Positions 26,011 through 35,319 of a stretch of 64,000 bases of DNA are shown piece by piece; position 1 is the first letter of the stretch, and each line of letters starts with the position of its first letter. The notes beneath the pieces were generated by a model that made no database searches, was not told the DNA's origin, and saw only the letters and a program-made list of their open reading frames with translations. The DNA is from JAXHMM01 sp964528445 (GTDB lineage: Bacteria; Bacteroidota; Rhodothermia; Balneolales; Balneolaceae): assembly GCA_964528445.1 (NCBI GenBank), contig CAZGSL010000001.1, forward strand, positions 75,462 through 139,461. The letters run 5' to 3'. Made by a program: the position numbers and the translations under genes.

Positions 26011-26027
26011 ATTTTCAGGATACCTTT

Positions 26028-27671
26028 ATGGCCCGGTTGATCGATGCGTTTCAAAATTTCTTCAGTCCCCTGAGCAGTGCCCAGAAGGCGCTGTTTGTGC
26101 TTTTCAGCGTGGGGATACTTACGCTGGCCAGTATGCTTTTTTACTGGGCGCTCCAGCCCAGTTACACGACGCTGTTCGGGTCGCTGGCGCCGGAATCGGC
26201 CCAGACCATTGTAGAGGAGCTGGAAGCCGACGGTATTCCCTATAAGCTGGGAGACAACGGCCGCTCCATCCGGGTGCCACGGTCCCAGGTCTACGACCTG
26301 CGGCTGGAATACGCCTCGGAGGGAGCTGCCGGGGCCGACCACCAGGGTTATGAACTCTTCGACCAGAACACTTTGGGGATGACCGACTTCATGCAGCGCA
26401 TCAACAAGAAGCGCGCGATGGAGGGGGAGCTTTCCCGGACCATCAATAACCTGGAGCAGGTGGAATCCTCGCGTATCCATATTGTGCTGCCGGAACGCTC
26501 CGCATTCCAGGAGTCCACCATAGAGCCCACCGCATCGGTGATCCTGAACTTGCGGCAGGGAAAGCAGCTGGCTGACGACCAGATCCAGGGTATCGGCGCC
26601 CTGATCGCCGGCAGCGTCGAGGGATTGACCATGGAGAACGTGGTGCTGCTGGATCAGCTTGGTAACCGTATTTCGGACAATGTACTGATGGGCAGTGAAG
26701 GATCCTCGGGGACGGCTCATATGCGCCTGCGGCAGGATACCGAGAATTACCTGACCACCAAGGGCCAGAGTATGCTTGACCGGGTACTGGGGCCGGGCAA
26801 CAGCATCCTGCGCATCTCCACGGATCATAATTTCGACAAGCTGACCCGCCAGTCCAACCTGATCGATCCCGAAAGCCGCACGATTATATCGGAGGAGAAG
26901 CGCACCAGCACCAACAACGACCAGACCCAGCAGCCGGTGGGCCAGGGCGAGGACGGGGAGGAGCTTCTCTCCACCGACCAGCAGCAGGGAGAATCGACCG
27001 TCCAGGTGAGAAATTACGAGGTAAACGAGACCCGGGAGCAGCTGGAGCGCCAGGTGGGCGAGGTTACGCGGATCAGCGCCTCCATCCTTCTCAACTACAA
27101 GACGGAGGAGACCCAGAACGAAGAGGGGGAAACCGTCACCGAATTCGTGCCCTACTCCCAGGATGAGATAGCCGACATCCGTGAGGTTATGGAGGGAGCC
27201 CTGGGCATCCAGGAGGAGCGCGGGGACCAGCTCTCCATTACCCAGATCCGTTTCCAGGACTCCTACCGGAACGCGCCCGGTGATGAGCCTTTCTTTACCG
27301 ATCCCGTCTCCCTGTTCGAGCTTATCCGCTGGATCGTCATGGCGGTCATCTTCCTGGTGGTTTCGGTGATGGTCTACCGGATGACCAAGAACTTCAGCCT
27401 GGGCGGCGAGCCCCTGCTGGCACAAGGAGAGAAGGAGGAGAAAGAGAAACAGCTGTCCGAGGAAGAGCAGCGGTACCTGGAGGGCGAAAGCTCAGAGGAG
27501 GAGGATATCTACACCGAGAAATTGAGTGAAGAGGCCAAAGAGGTGGCCAAGGCCAATGAGATGTCCGATGAGATCAAGGAGTTTGTGGACAAGAACACGC
27601 CTGAGGCCGCCAGCTACGTCCGCAGCATGATGAGCGGGGTTATGAGCAGCGATTCAAAAAAGAACAATTGA
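26028..27671 (+). CDS. fliF: Flagellar MS-ring protein FliF
   Basis: A 547-residue MS-ring protein. One membrane helix lies near residues 22-43, then the ring-building motifs (YTTLFGSLAPESAQTIVEEL; ESSRIHIVLPERSAF) fill the periplasmic part, and a second helix is near 427-447 (IRWIVMAVIFLVVSVMVY). The acidic cytoplasmic tail should bind FliG. The end overlaps the region just before the fliG start. Confidence 0.95.
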   Translation: MARLIDAFQNFFSPLSSAQKALFVLFSVGILTLASMLFYWALQPSYTTLFGSLAPESAQTIVEELEADGIPYKLGDNGRSIRVPRSQVYDLRLEYASEGAAGADHQGYELFDQNTLGMTDFMQRINKKRAMEGELSRTINNLEQVESSRIHIVLPERSAFQESTIEPTASVILNLRQGKQLADDQIQGIGALIAGSVEGLTMENVVLLDQLGNRISDNVLMGSEGSSGTAHMRLRQDTENYLTTKGQSMLDRVLGPGNSILRISTDHNFDKLTRQSNLIDPESRTIISEEKRTSTNNDQTQQPVGQGEDGEELLSTDQQQGESTVQVRNYEVNETREQLERQVGEVTRISASILLNYKTEETQNEEGETVTEFVPYSQDEIADIREVMEGALGIQEERGDQLSITQIRFQDSYRNAPGDEPFFTDPVSLFELIRWIVMAVIFLVVSVMVYRMTKNFSLGGEPLLAQGEKEEKEKQLSEEEQRYLEGESSEEEDIYTEKLSEEAKEVAKANEMSDEIKEFVDKNTPEAASYVRSMMSGVMSSDSKKNN

Positions 27672-27676
27672 CTGTT

Positions 27677-28708
27677 ATGAGCAGCGACACACAGATGATC
27701 GACGACATATCGTCGCTTAGCGGCGCCCAGAAGGTGGCCGTGCTTATGATCTCCCTGGGCGTGGAGAAGGCTTCCTCCGTCCTGAAGGAGTTGAAAGACG
27801 ACGAGGTGGAGAAAATCACCATCGAGATCGCCAAGATGGACAACATCAGTCCGGAGGTGGTCGACGAGGTGGTCAAGGAATTTCACGGACTTATGAACGA
27901 GAAGCGGTTTCTCCTGGAGGGTGGAATGGACTACGCCCGGCACGTACTGAACGAAACCAAGGACCGCTACGAGGTTCGCGGCATGATGAAACGGCTGGAG
28001 AGCAAGACCGGGAACGACACCTTCGGAATATTCCAGTCGGCCGAAACGGCCCAGATTGTCCAGTTCCTCCAGAACGAACACCCCCAGATCGCCGCGGTGA
28101 TCCTGGCTCACCTGAACCTGAACCGGGCCGCGGAGATTCTGTCTGCCCTTGAGCCCGAGGCCCAGGGGGAGATTTCCATGAGAATGGCCCGGATGGGATC
28201 CATATCGCCCGATGTTATCGAAGAGATCGAAGAGGTGATCCGGGACCAGGTCAGCGCCACCTACATGCAGGCCGAGAACATACGGAAGGGCTCCTCCGCC
28301 GTGGCCAACATCCTCAACGAGACCGACCTGGCTACCGAGCGCAGCGTCCTGGAGTCGATCGACAAGATCGATTCTCAGCTGGCGGAGGAGATCAAGAACC
28401 AGATGTTCCTCTTCGAGGATATCCTGGAGCTCGAAGACCGGGACGTCCAGGCTATCATCAGCTCGGTGGACCGCTCGGATCTGGTCGTGGGACTGAAGGG
28501 GGTGGCGGACGAGCTGGTGCAGAAGGTCCTGGACAACATGTCGTCCCGCGCGAAGGAGATGTTCCTGGAGGATATGGAAGCCAGCGGACCGGTGCACCGG
28601 AAGCAGGTCGAGGAGGCCCAGCAGCGTATTGTCAGCGAAATCAAGCGGCTTGAGGAGGAGGGACAGATCACCACGCGCAAAGCCGACGCGGAAGAATTGG
28701 TTGAATAG
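27677..28708 (+). CDS. fliG: Flagellar motor switch protein FliG
   Basis: A 343-residue switch protein. All three domains are seen: the N-terminal FliF-binding part (LSGAQKVAVLMISLG), the middle domain with HPQIAAVILAHLN, and the C-terminal torque domain with FEDILELEDRDVQAII, whose charged residues face MotA. I choose the ATG at 27677, although a TTG 9 bases earlier overlaps the fliF stop. It follows fliF in the conserved order. Confidence 0.94.
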   Translation: MSSDTQMIDDISSLSGAQKVAVLMISLGVEKASSVLKELKDDEVEKITIEIAKMDNISPEVVDEVVKEFHGLMNEKRFLLEGGMDYARHVLNETKDRYEVRGMMKRLESKTGNDTFGIFQSAETAQIVQFLQNEHPQIAAVILAHLNLNRAAEILSALEPEAQGEISMRMARMGSISPDVIEEIEEVIRDQVSATYMQAENIRKGSSAVANILNETDLATERSVLESIDKIDSQLAEEIKNQMFLFEDILELEDRDVQAIISSVDRSDLVVGLKGVADELVQKVLDNMSSRAKEMFLEDMEASGPVHRKQVEEAQQRIVSEIKRLEEEGQITTRKADAEELVE

Positions 28709-28719
28709 AGAAAACCATT

Positions 28720-29436
28720 ATGGACAGCAAGGTCATCAATTCGGAGCAGCTCAATTTCAAGGGGAAGGAGTTCGCCCGCCTCTCCTACGATATGCTGTTT
28801 GAGGATCAGGCGTCCGGCGAAGAGGAAAAAAATCCCTCGCTGGAGGAAGCGGTGGAGGGCATCAGCAGGGAGGAGCTCTCCGAGCGCCTTCGCGAGGTGG
28901 AGGAGGAGTGGCGTGAACGCCTGGAGGAGGAGCGGGAAAAGGCGGCCCGTGCGGCCTACGACCGGGGGAGGAAGCGCGGCAGGAAGGAGGCCGAGTCGTC
29001 GATGGAGAAGAACATCTCTACGCTGAAGTCGGCCCTGGAGAAGGCCGACCGGAAGATTGACGAAATGCTGGAGGAGCTTAAGCCGGAGATGGCCCGGATG
29101 GTATTTGACCTGGCCGAGAAGGTGGTCCGGGTTCCCCTGAAAGACGAGGGTATACGCCGGAAGGTAAGCAGTGAGATAAAGGAAGTTCTGGACAAGCTGG
29201 AGGAGGGAATCCGGGTAAAAATCAAGGTTTCTGAAAGCGATTACCTGGCGGTGGAGGAGAAGCTTGGGGATTGCGGGAACCGGGTGGAACTTACGTCCGG
29301 CGAAGAGCTGAATCCCGGGGAGTACTCCATTGACACCCGGAAGGAGAGGGTGGTGAAGCGTTTTACAAAGATCCTGGACGATTTCAGGGAATCCGTGGCA
29401 TTGACAGACGACAAATCGTACAACGAGGTGGCCTGA
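28720..29436 (+). CDS. fliH: Flagellar assembly protein FliH
   Basis: A 238-residue protein that binds and regulates the export ATPase FliI. The N-terminal half is a highly charged Glu/Arg/Lys coiled coil; the C-terminal part has the conserved stretch ARMVFDLAEKVVRVPL and SGEELNPGEYSIDT. The last base overlaps the fliI start. Identification rests on both sequence style and the fliG-fliH-fliI order. Confidence 0.88.
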   Translation: MDSKVINSEQLNFKGKEFARLSYDMLFEDQASGEEEKNPSLEEAVEGISREELSERLREVEEEWRERLEEEREKAARAAYDRGRKRGRKEAESSMEKNISTLKSALEKADRKIDEMLEELKPEMARMVFDLAEKVVRVPLKDEGIRRKVSSEIKEVLDKLEEGIRVKIKVSESDYLAVEEKLGDCGNRVELTSGEELNPGEYSIDTRKERVVKRFTKILDDFRESVALTDDKSYNEVA

Positions 29437-30773
29437 TGATGCTCTCGTACATCAATGAGATATCGGACCGGATGGAGGAGATGGAAGCGGAGCCCAAGCG
29501 CTTCGGCAAAGTCTCGTCCGTCGTCGGCACCGTCATCGAGGCCACCGGACTGGAAGCCTCGGTGGGAGAGCTGCATACCATTCACACCAGGCACGGTTCG
29601 GAAATCAGGGCGGAAGTGGTGGGCCTTAAAAACGAAGTGACCCTCCTCATGCCCCTGGACCGGGTGGAGGGAATCCAGGCGGGCTGCCTGGTGGAGTCCA
29701 CGCCCCGCTCCATGAGCGTGCGCATCGGCGAATCCCTGCTGGGCCGGGTCATTGACGCCAACGGCATGCCAATCGACAACAAGGGTCCGCTGGTGGATTG
29801 CCGGAACTATCCCGTCCACAACGATCCCCCGGGTCCGCTGGAGAGGGAGAACATCGATGAAGTTCTCTTCAGCGGCGTGCGCAGCATCGACACCTTCCTG
29901 ACCTTGGGCAAGGGACAGCGGATGGGAATTTTCGCCGGCTCCGGCGTCGGGAAGAGTACCCTGATGGGAATGATCGCCCGTCACTCCTCGATCGATATCA
30001 ATGTGATCGCGCTGATCGGGGAACGGGGAAGGGAGGTCAAAGAATTTGTGGACGACGTGCTGGGTCCTGAGGGACTCCGCCGTTCCGTGGTCGTGGCCAC
30101 CACCTCCGACAAGGCGGCGATGAGCCGTGTGAAAGCCGCTTATACCGCCACGGCCGTGGCGGAGTATTTCCGGGAAGAGGGGAGGGACGTCATGCTGATG
30201 ATGGACTCCGTCACCCGCGTTGCCATGGCCCAGCGTGAAATAGGACTGGCCTCCGGGGAGCCGCCCACCACCAAGGGATATACCCCCAGCGTGTTCGCCA
30301 TGCTGCCAAAAATACTGGAACGGGCCGGAAAAACACCGGAGGGTAGCATCACGGGACTCTATACCGTACTGGTCGACAACGACGATATGAACGAACCGAT
30401 AGCCGATGCGGTGCGGGCCATCCTCGACGGACACATTGTTCTCTCCCGCGATCTGGCGCACAAGAACCACTATCCGGCTGTGGACGTACTGGCCAGCGTC
30501 TCCCGCCTGATGGCCAAGCTGGTGGACGACGAAAAACGGGAGATCTCCCGGCAGGCCCGCGAACTGCTGGCGACCTACCGGGAATCGGAGGATCTGATCA
30601 ATATCGGGGCGTACGTGGAGGGCAGCAATCCCAAAATCGATCGCGCGGTCGGATGTATCGAAGAATTAAACGATTTCCTGACGCAGGATATCACGGAGAC
30701 TGATTTTGAGACCGACCTGTGGGAGAGGCTGGGACAGATCATCGGCTACGAAAATGCAGGTGGGATACAATGA
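29436..30773 (+). CDS. fliI: Flagellum-specific export ATPase FliI
   Basis: A 445-residue ATPase, related to the F1 beta subunit, that energises type III export. The P-loop GIFAGSGVGKST lies near residue 170, the Walker B aspartate in DVMLMMDSVTR, and the T3SS-type motif FAMLPKILERAGKTPEG follows. Two ATGs are adjacent at the start; the first overlaps the last base of fliH. The stop overlaps the fliJ start (ATGA). Confidence 0.95.
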   Translation: MMLSYINEISDRMEEMEAEPKRFGKVSSVVGTVIEATGLEASVGELHTIHTRHGSEIRAEVVGLKNEVTLLMPLDRVEGIQAGCLVESTPRSMSVRIGESLLGRVIDANGMPIDNKGPLVDCRNYPVHNDPPGPLERENIDEVLFSGVRSIDTFLTLGKGQRMGIFAGSGVGKSTLMGMIARHSSIDINVIALIGERGREVKEFVDDVLGPEGLRRSVVVATTSDKAAMSRVKAAYTATAVAEYFREEGRDVMLMMDSVTRVAMAQREIGLASGEPPTTKGYTPSVFAMLPKILERAGKTPEGSITGLYTVLVDNDDMNEPIADAVRAILDGHIVLSRDLAHKNHYPAVDVLASVSRLMAKLVDDEKREISRQARELLATYRESEDLINIGAYVEGSNPKIDRAVGCIEELNDFLTQDITETDFETDLWERLGQIIGYENAGGIQ

Positions 30774-31198
30774 AATTTACCTTCAAATACGAATCCCTGA
30801 AGAAGATCCGCCGTCACCGGCAGGAGCGGGAGCAGCAGAAGCTCGCCGCGATACGGGGACGCAGGGCCGGGCTGCAGCAGGAGCTGTCGGCCCTGAGGAA
30901 AGAGCTCTCCGCCCCGATGGACGAATCCTCGAGGCGGCACTCCGTACAGCATGTGCGCCGCACGTTCCAGCACCACATGAGCCGGTTGAAGCGGTGCTGG
31001 AAAATGGAAAAGGAGTTGCTTCAGCTGGAGCAGGAGATCGAGCGCCAGCGCCAGCGCCTGCTGGAGGCCGACAGGGAGAAGAAAGTCCTGGAAACCCTGG
31101 AGGCGCGGGAGAAGATGAGGTTTGTCGAGAAGCTCCAGCACCGCGAACAGCTCCGTCAGAATGAGATTGCAACCCAAATGTACAACCAGAGAGGATAG
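30770..31198 (+). CDS. fliJ: Flagellar export protein FliJ
   Basis: A 142-residue coiled-coil protein that sits in the FliI ring and is needed for efficient export. It starts MKFTFKYESLKKIRRHRQ, the typical FliJ opening, and continues as one long charged helix rich in Arg, Glu and Gln. I use the ATG at 30770, which overlaps the fliI stop in an ATGA; a longer upstream frame overlaps fliI and is not conserved. Confidence 0.85.
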   Translation: MKFTFKYESLKKIRRHRQEREQQKLAAIRGRRAGLQQELSALRKELSAPMDESSRRHSVQHVRRTFQHHMSRLKRCWKMEKELLQLEQEIERQRQRLLEADREKKVLETLEAREKMRFVEKLQHREQLRQNEIATQMYNQRG

Positions 31199-31204
31199 CA
31201 GATT

Positions 31205-31831
31205 ATGGATACCAAACAGATAGCCATATATGCGGGAGGGTTCCTGGGATCCTTCCTGGTGTTGCTGGCCATCATGTATCTGATCTATCCCTATCTGCAT
31301 CCCGAACAGGCGGAGGAGGTCGCCTCGGAATATTCCGAGCTCTCCGGAAACAGTTTTGAAACCGAGTCATACAGCCCGGAGGCGGTGGATGCACTGAATC
31401 GGCAGATTACCAATTTGCAGACGACCATTGACTCTCTTAACAGCCGCAACAGCAATTATGAGCAGACCATCGATTCGCTGGAAGGCAGGGTCGGGGAGCT
31501 GACGACCACGCTCGAAGAGCAAAATACGCGGCAGTCCGGGGTTGCGGAGGCCGCGTCTCCCGGTGAAGAGGGAGATCCTGTTGATCTGGATGCCGGGGAT
31601 CCCCGGCAGGTCAGCGAACAGGTTACGGAAGCAAGCAGGGAAGAGCTGGAGGCGATTTCCAAATCGCTGCTGCGAATGGACGAAGACGCGCTCTCCCCGA
31701 TTGTCAATTTGCTGGAAGACGAACAGCTCATCAGTCTCTACACCACGGGCAGCAGCCTGCAGCGGGAGAAGCTACTTCGCGCGCTGGAGCCCGAGAAAGC
31801 AGCGGAAATACTAAAAAAGGTCATGTCATGA
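31205..31831 (+). CDS. MotE-like stator chaperone/scaffold protein (MgtE-N-like C-terminus)
   Basis: A 208-residue single-span protein. A membrane helix (about 9-28) is followed by a periplasmic coiled coil (about 60-100) and a C-terminal FliG/MgtE-N-like domain (DALSPIVNLLEDEQLISLY ending LEPEKAAEILKKVM). Proteins with this layout (MotE, FlbB) guide stators or the export-linked collar in epsilonproteobacteria, Firmicutes and spirochaetes. It lies between fliJ and fliK, the common place for this gene. The exact job here is inferred. Confidence 0.7.
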   Translation: MDTKQIAIYAGGFLGSFLVLLAIMYLIYPYLHPEQAEEVASEYSELSGNSFETESYSPEAVDALNRQITNLQTTIDSLNSRNSNYEQTIDSLEGRVGELTTTLEEQNTRQSGVAEAASPGEEGDPVDLDAGDPRQVSEQVTEASREELEAISKSLLRMDEDALSPIVNLLEDEQLISLYTTGSSLQREKLLRALEPEKAAEILKKVMS

Positions 31832-34134
31832 ACCATCTACTATCCAGTTTGGTACAACAGTTGGGCGGCAAGCAGGCGCTCTCCGCGGGCGATCAGCGTA
31901 CCGGCGGGAACCCACTCATGCCGGCGTCCTCCGGCGGCGGTGAAGGGGGCGGAGATCCCTTTTTCCAAACCTACGTCTCCGTGCTGGGAGCCAATGTGAG
32001 CGGCGGCGAAGACGCAGAATCCGGATCCACCGGTTCCGCGAACGGTGGGGGAACTGCCAAAGGGGGAGAGAAAGTGCTGCCCGGAATGGCACTTGCGGCG
32101 CCGGTAACGCTGGAGAACGCACAGGAGGGAAAGGCATCATCGAATACCGATAACGAAGCATCCCAGTCGTCCGTCCAGGAATCCGGCAAGGTCGGGGAAA
32201 TCTCCGGCGAGACGGCCGAATCGGGGGAAGCCCGGGAGGGTGGCGAATCTTCTGACGGGGAGAAATCAACGGAAGCGAAAGAGGAGGAGACAACTCAGAA
32301 CGCCGACGGCGAAAACGAAAGTGAGGGTGAAAGCACCGGGAATGAAAAAAAGTCCGCGGACAAGAAAGACCAGCGTACGGAAAAACAGGGAACGTCTGCC
32401 GAAAACAGACCGACACTGACGTCCGGCGGGGAAACCGAGCGTAGTGCGGAAAGCGGCACGACAAACGGCACGGGCGGCGCTGCGGAGGGCGGAGAGAAGA
32501 GTTCCGCCACCGCCGCCGCGGAAAGCGAGAACAGCGGCGAAACCGCCAAGGACGCTTCGGCACAGACATCGGGCAAAAAAGAGGGAGAGACCTCCGCGCG
32601 CCCGACGAACGCTTCCGGCCGCCCGACGGAAAACGGTTCCTCTGAGCCGTCCCGGGAGAGCCGGCCGACGCAGGCGCTTGAAGAGAATGGGCAGAAACTG
32701 TCAGCGGAGGAGAAATCGAATGACGCCGGGGAGAAGAAGGGGGCAGATACCGGCAGCAAGAAGAGCTCCGGGTCCGAAACCGGTTCCCGGAAGCATTCGG
32801 CAGCGGCGTCCGCGCAGAAGTCCGGCGGCAGTGCCGCGACTGCGAGTCAGGCCGCGGCTGCGAGTCAATCGGCTCCCGCCGGGTCGGCCGAAGGAACACA
32901 AAACAGCGGCCGTGCAGTGTCCGGTACGAACAGCTCCGGAAGCGAGTCCGCCGACAGCGCCAACCGTGCGTCCGCCGGTAGCAGCGGCAATGGATCCTCC
33001 GCCGGAGCCCAGGGCCGGAACGCCTCACGCGGCTCCAGCTCCACCTCGGGATCGGCACAGGCCGCGAACACGCAGGCCGACAGCCGGGGCGGCACGGCAA
33101 ACCCAGGCCGGACGTCCGGCGGTAAAACGGCGCCTGCAGCCCCGCGGCAGGGCGAGGTCCCTGACACAGGCGGCGGGGAAACCCGAAAACGTCAGCCGAT
33201 GGAACAAGCAAAGGGATTGGGAGGAGAACGAAGTTCGTCGGGAAAACAGGACCAAAACCGTCCAAACCGTTCATCCGGCGGGAATTCCACCATCCGGCAG
33301 TCCGGTCCTGACCGGGCTCCTGCGGGCAGTCGGCAGGATGGGAAAACGATGGAACTCGATCCCTCCGGGAGCCGCTCCCGCGCCGTAGAACAGAAGAATC
33401 CGAAGGAGAGCGGCTTCTCCGGCATGGCCACCGGGGCCACTGGCACGAATGACACCGGCCGGCCTGAACAGCAAAGGGCGGTGGGCTTCCAGCCTTTGAA
33501 TCGGGTCACGGAAGCGGAGAGGGAGTTCTCTCCCTCGATGAAATCCACACAGGGGGAGCTGAACCGCTCCTCGCTGGAGATGATGGATACGGAAATGAGC
33601 GGAGAGCGGGAATTCGGCGGGAGCGATGACAGCGAAGGCGGTGAGATGAGAAAGCTGGAGGCCCTGAACACCTCGCAGCTGCGCAACTCATCCGCCGTGC
33701 GCCAGAAATTGAGCATGCATATTGCCCGGGCCGTCCGGCAGGAGATGGTGCAGAGCCGCGGCGGCTCGGAGGCGCAGTGGCAGCATCACAGGTTTGTGCT
33801 GGACGACGGGCAGTCGGTGAATGTCTCCTTCCGACATGCGGAGGGGGCCATCCAGCTGCAGCTGGGATCGGGCAGCGCCGAAATGAACAAGTTATTGCAG
33901 CAGCACCTGGGAGAGATCAGGGAGCATCTGCAGCAGGAGCTGGACGTGGATGTGAACCTGGAATTCCAGGACTTTGAAGGGAAACAGTTTGAAGGAGAAC
34001 AGTCCGACCGGCCGGGAGATCTGACAAGAACGAGTACGCCCCTCGAGGGCGAAAGCGAGGGAGAGCCCTCTCCGTCGTCCGCCCCGAAGCAAGTACGGTA
34101 TATGGGATTTAACACCAACGAATGGACAGCTTGA
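31828..34134 (+). CDS. fliK: Flagellar hook-length control protein FliK
   Basis: A 768-residue protein, much longer than the usual 350-500 residues. The conserved Flg_hook domain lies near the C-terminus (about 620-720), with HHRFVLDDGQSVNVSFRHAEG and the helix that follows. Nearly all the rest (about 20-600) is a low-complexity Ser/Gly/Glu/Ala/Lys-rich ruler with no folded domain. It overlaps the MotE-like gene by 4 bp and precedes flgD. FliK measures the hook and switches export specificity through FlhB. Confidence 0.85.
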   Translation: MNHLLSSLVQQLGGKQALSAGDQRTGGNPLMPASSGGGEGGGDPFFQTYVSVLGANVSGGEDAESGSTGSANGGGTAKGGEKVLPGMALAAPVTLENAQEGKASSNTDNEASQSSVQESGKVGEISGETAESGEAREGGESSDGEKSTEAKEEETTQNADGENESEGESTGNEKKSADKKDQRTEKQGTSAENRPTLTSGGETERSAESGTTNGTGGAAEGGEKSSATAAAESENSGETAKDASAQTSGKKEGETSARPTNASGRPTENGSSEPSRESRPTQALEENGQKLSAEEKSNDAGEKKGADTGSKKSSGSETGSRKHSAAASAQKSGGSAATASQAAAASQSAPAGSAEGTQNSGRAVSGTNSSGSESADSANRASAGSSGNGSSAGAQGRNASRGSSSTSGSAQAANTQADSRGGTANPGRTSGGKTAPAAPRQGEVPDTGGGETRKRQPMEQAKGLGGERSSSGKQDQNRPNRSSGGNSTIRQSGPDRAPAGSRQDGKTMELDPSGSRSRAVEQKNPKESGFSGMATGATGTNDTGRPEQQRAVGFQPLNRVTEAEREFSPSMKSTQGELNRSSLEMMDTEMSGEREFGGSDDSEGGEMRKLEALNTSQLRNSSAVRQKLSMHIARAVRQEMVQSRGGSEAQWQHHRFVLDDGQSVNVSFRHAEGAIQLQLGSGSAEMNKLLQQHLGEIREHLQQELDVDVNLEFQDFEGKQFEGEQSDRPGDLTRTSTPLEGESEGEPSPSSAPKQVRYMGFNTNEWTA

Positions 34135-34138
34135 AACC

Positions 34139-34837
34139 ATGGAAATAACCAACGAGACCCTCGGAGCACAGCAATCGCAGGAATCGCAGCAGCAGCAGAA
34201 CCAGGCGCAGTCCCTGGGCAACAGCAACCTTGGGAAGGAGGATTTCCTCCAGTTGCTGGTGGCCCAGATGAAGAACCAGGACCCCATCAACCCGATGGAC
34301 GGTACCCAGTTCGCGTCACAGCTCGCGGAGTTCAACTCCGTTGAGCAGCTCATAAATCTGAACGACGGCATGAATCTGCTCGCCGAAAGCCAGCAGATGA
34401 TGAATACGGGACTCAACAATACGATGGCCGCCTCCCTGGCCGGTAAATCGGTACGGGCGCTGAGCGACAAGGTGGCGCTGGAGGCCGGCGGAAACGCGGA
34501 CCTGCAGTTCAAGCTGAACAATACCGCCACCACCGCGGAGATCGCCATACGCGATTCGGGGGGGAATGTAGTGCGAACGCAGGAGCTGAGCAATCTGGGC
34601 AGCGGCGAGCATACCTGGACCTGGGACGGCCTCTCCGATGCCGGAAATCAAGCGGCGGAGGGGACCTACTCGGTGGAAATATCGGCCTCAAACGGCGACA
34701 GCGAGGTTGATGCACTGACCTATATCGAGGGACAGGCCGACCGGGTGAGTTACTCGGGCAATGGAGTTCAGCTGCTGGTGGACGGAATCTTCGTACCCCT
34801 GGGCGATGTGGAGCAGATAGGTCTTTCGGAGGAGTAG
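34139..34837 (+). CDS. flgD: Flagellar hook capping protein FlgD
   Basis: A 232-residue scaffold that caps the growing hook. The N-terminal signature LGKEDFLQLLVAQMKNQDP and the TQFASQLAEFNSVEQL stretch are diagnostic; the C-terminal part carries the FlgD Ig-like domain (GEHTWTWDGLSDAGNQAAEG). It starts 4 bp after fliK and ends 1 bp before the next gene. Confidence 0.94.
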   Translation: MEITNETLGAQQSQESQQQQNQAQSLGNSNLGKEDFLQLLVAQMKNQDPINPMDGTQFASQLAEFNSVEQLINLNDGMNLLAESQQMMNTGLNNTMAASLAGKSVRALSDKVALEAGGNADLQFKLNNTATTAEIAIRDSGGNVVRTQELSNLGSGEHTWTWDGLSDAGNQAAEGTYSVEISASNGDSEVDALTYIEGQADRVSYSGNGVQLLVDGIFVPLGDVEQIGLSEE

Positions 34838-34838
34838 C

Positions 34839-35225
34839 ATGGATATTCGCCACATAACAGGCAGAGGTTCCCCGGAGGGTCCCCGAAAGGCGGGCGCCCC
34901 TGGTTCCGGGCCGGATGCCGCCCGGGAAAGCGGTCCTTCGTTCAAGGAGGTCCTGAAGCGGGCAGGCGGACTGGAGTTTTCGAAGCATGCGCTCGAACGG
35001 TTGGAGGATCGGTCCATTTCCCTGGATTCCTCGGATATTGACCGGCTGAGCGAAGCGGTCAACCGGGCGGCCTCCAAGGGGAGCAGGGACTCGCTCGTAC
35101 TGGACGGGGAGAAGGCGTTCCTGGTGAACATACCGAACCAGACCGTCGTGACGGCGGTGGATATGATGGAGCTTCGCGAGAAGGTTTTTACCAATATAGA
35201 CAGTACGGTTTTAACGAGACGATAA
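34839..35225 (+). CDS. Flagellar operon protein, TIGR02530 type
   Basis: A 128-residue protein. After a variable Gly/Pro-rich N-terminus it has the conserved block FSKHALERLEDRSISLDSSD and ends KVFTNIDSTVLTRR, as in the TIGR02530 flagellar operon family, which normally lies between flgD and flgE. Its function is not well known; the position points to hook assembly. Confidence 0.75.
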   Translation: MDIRHITGRGSPEGPRKAGAPGSGPDAARESGPSFKEVLKRAGGLEFSKHALERLEDRSISLDSSDIDRLSEAVNRAASKGSRDSLVLDGEKAFLVNIPNQTVVTAVDMMELREKVFTNIDSTVLTRR

Positions 35226-35319
35226 CCAAAAACCAACATGAACCGGGCCGGACCCGCAAGGGAGGCCCACCTGGCGGCCAAACGACAGAGGTCGCCACAT
35301 AATCCAACGGAGGATTACT

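Noticed and set aside
32444..33388. Arg/Pro-rich alternative frame inside fliK
   Set aside because: Result of strong GC-rich low-complexity coding; the fliK frame carries the Flg_hook domain.
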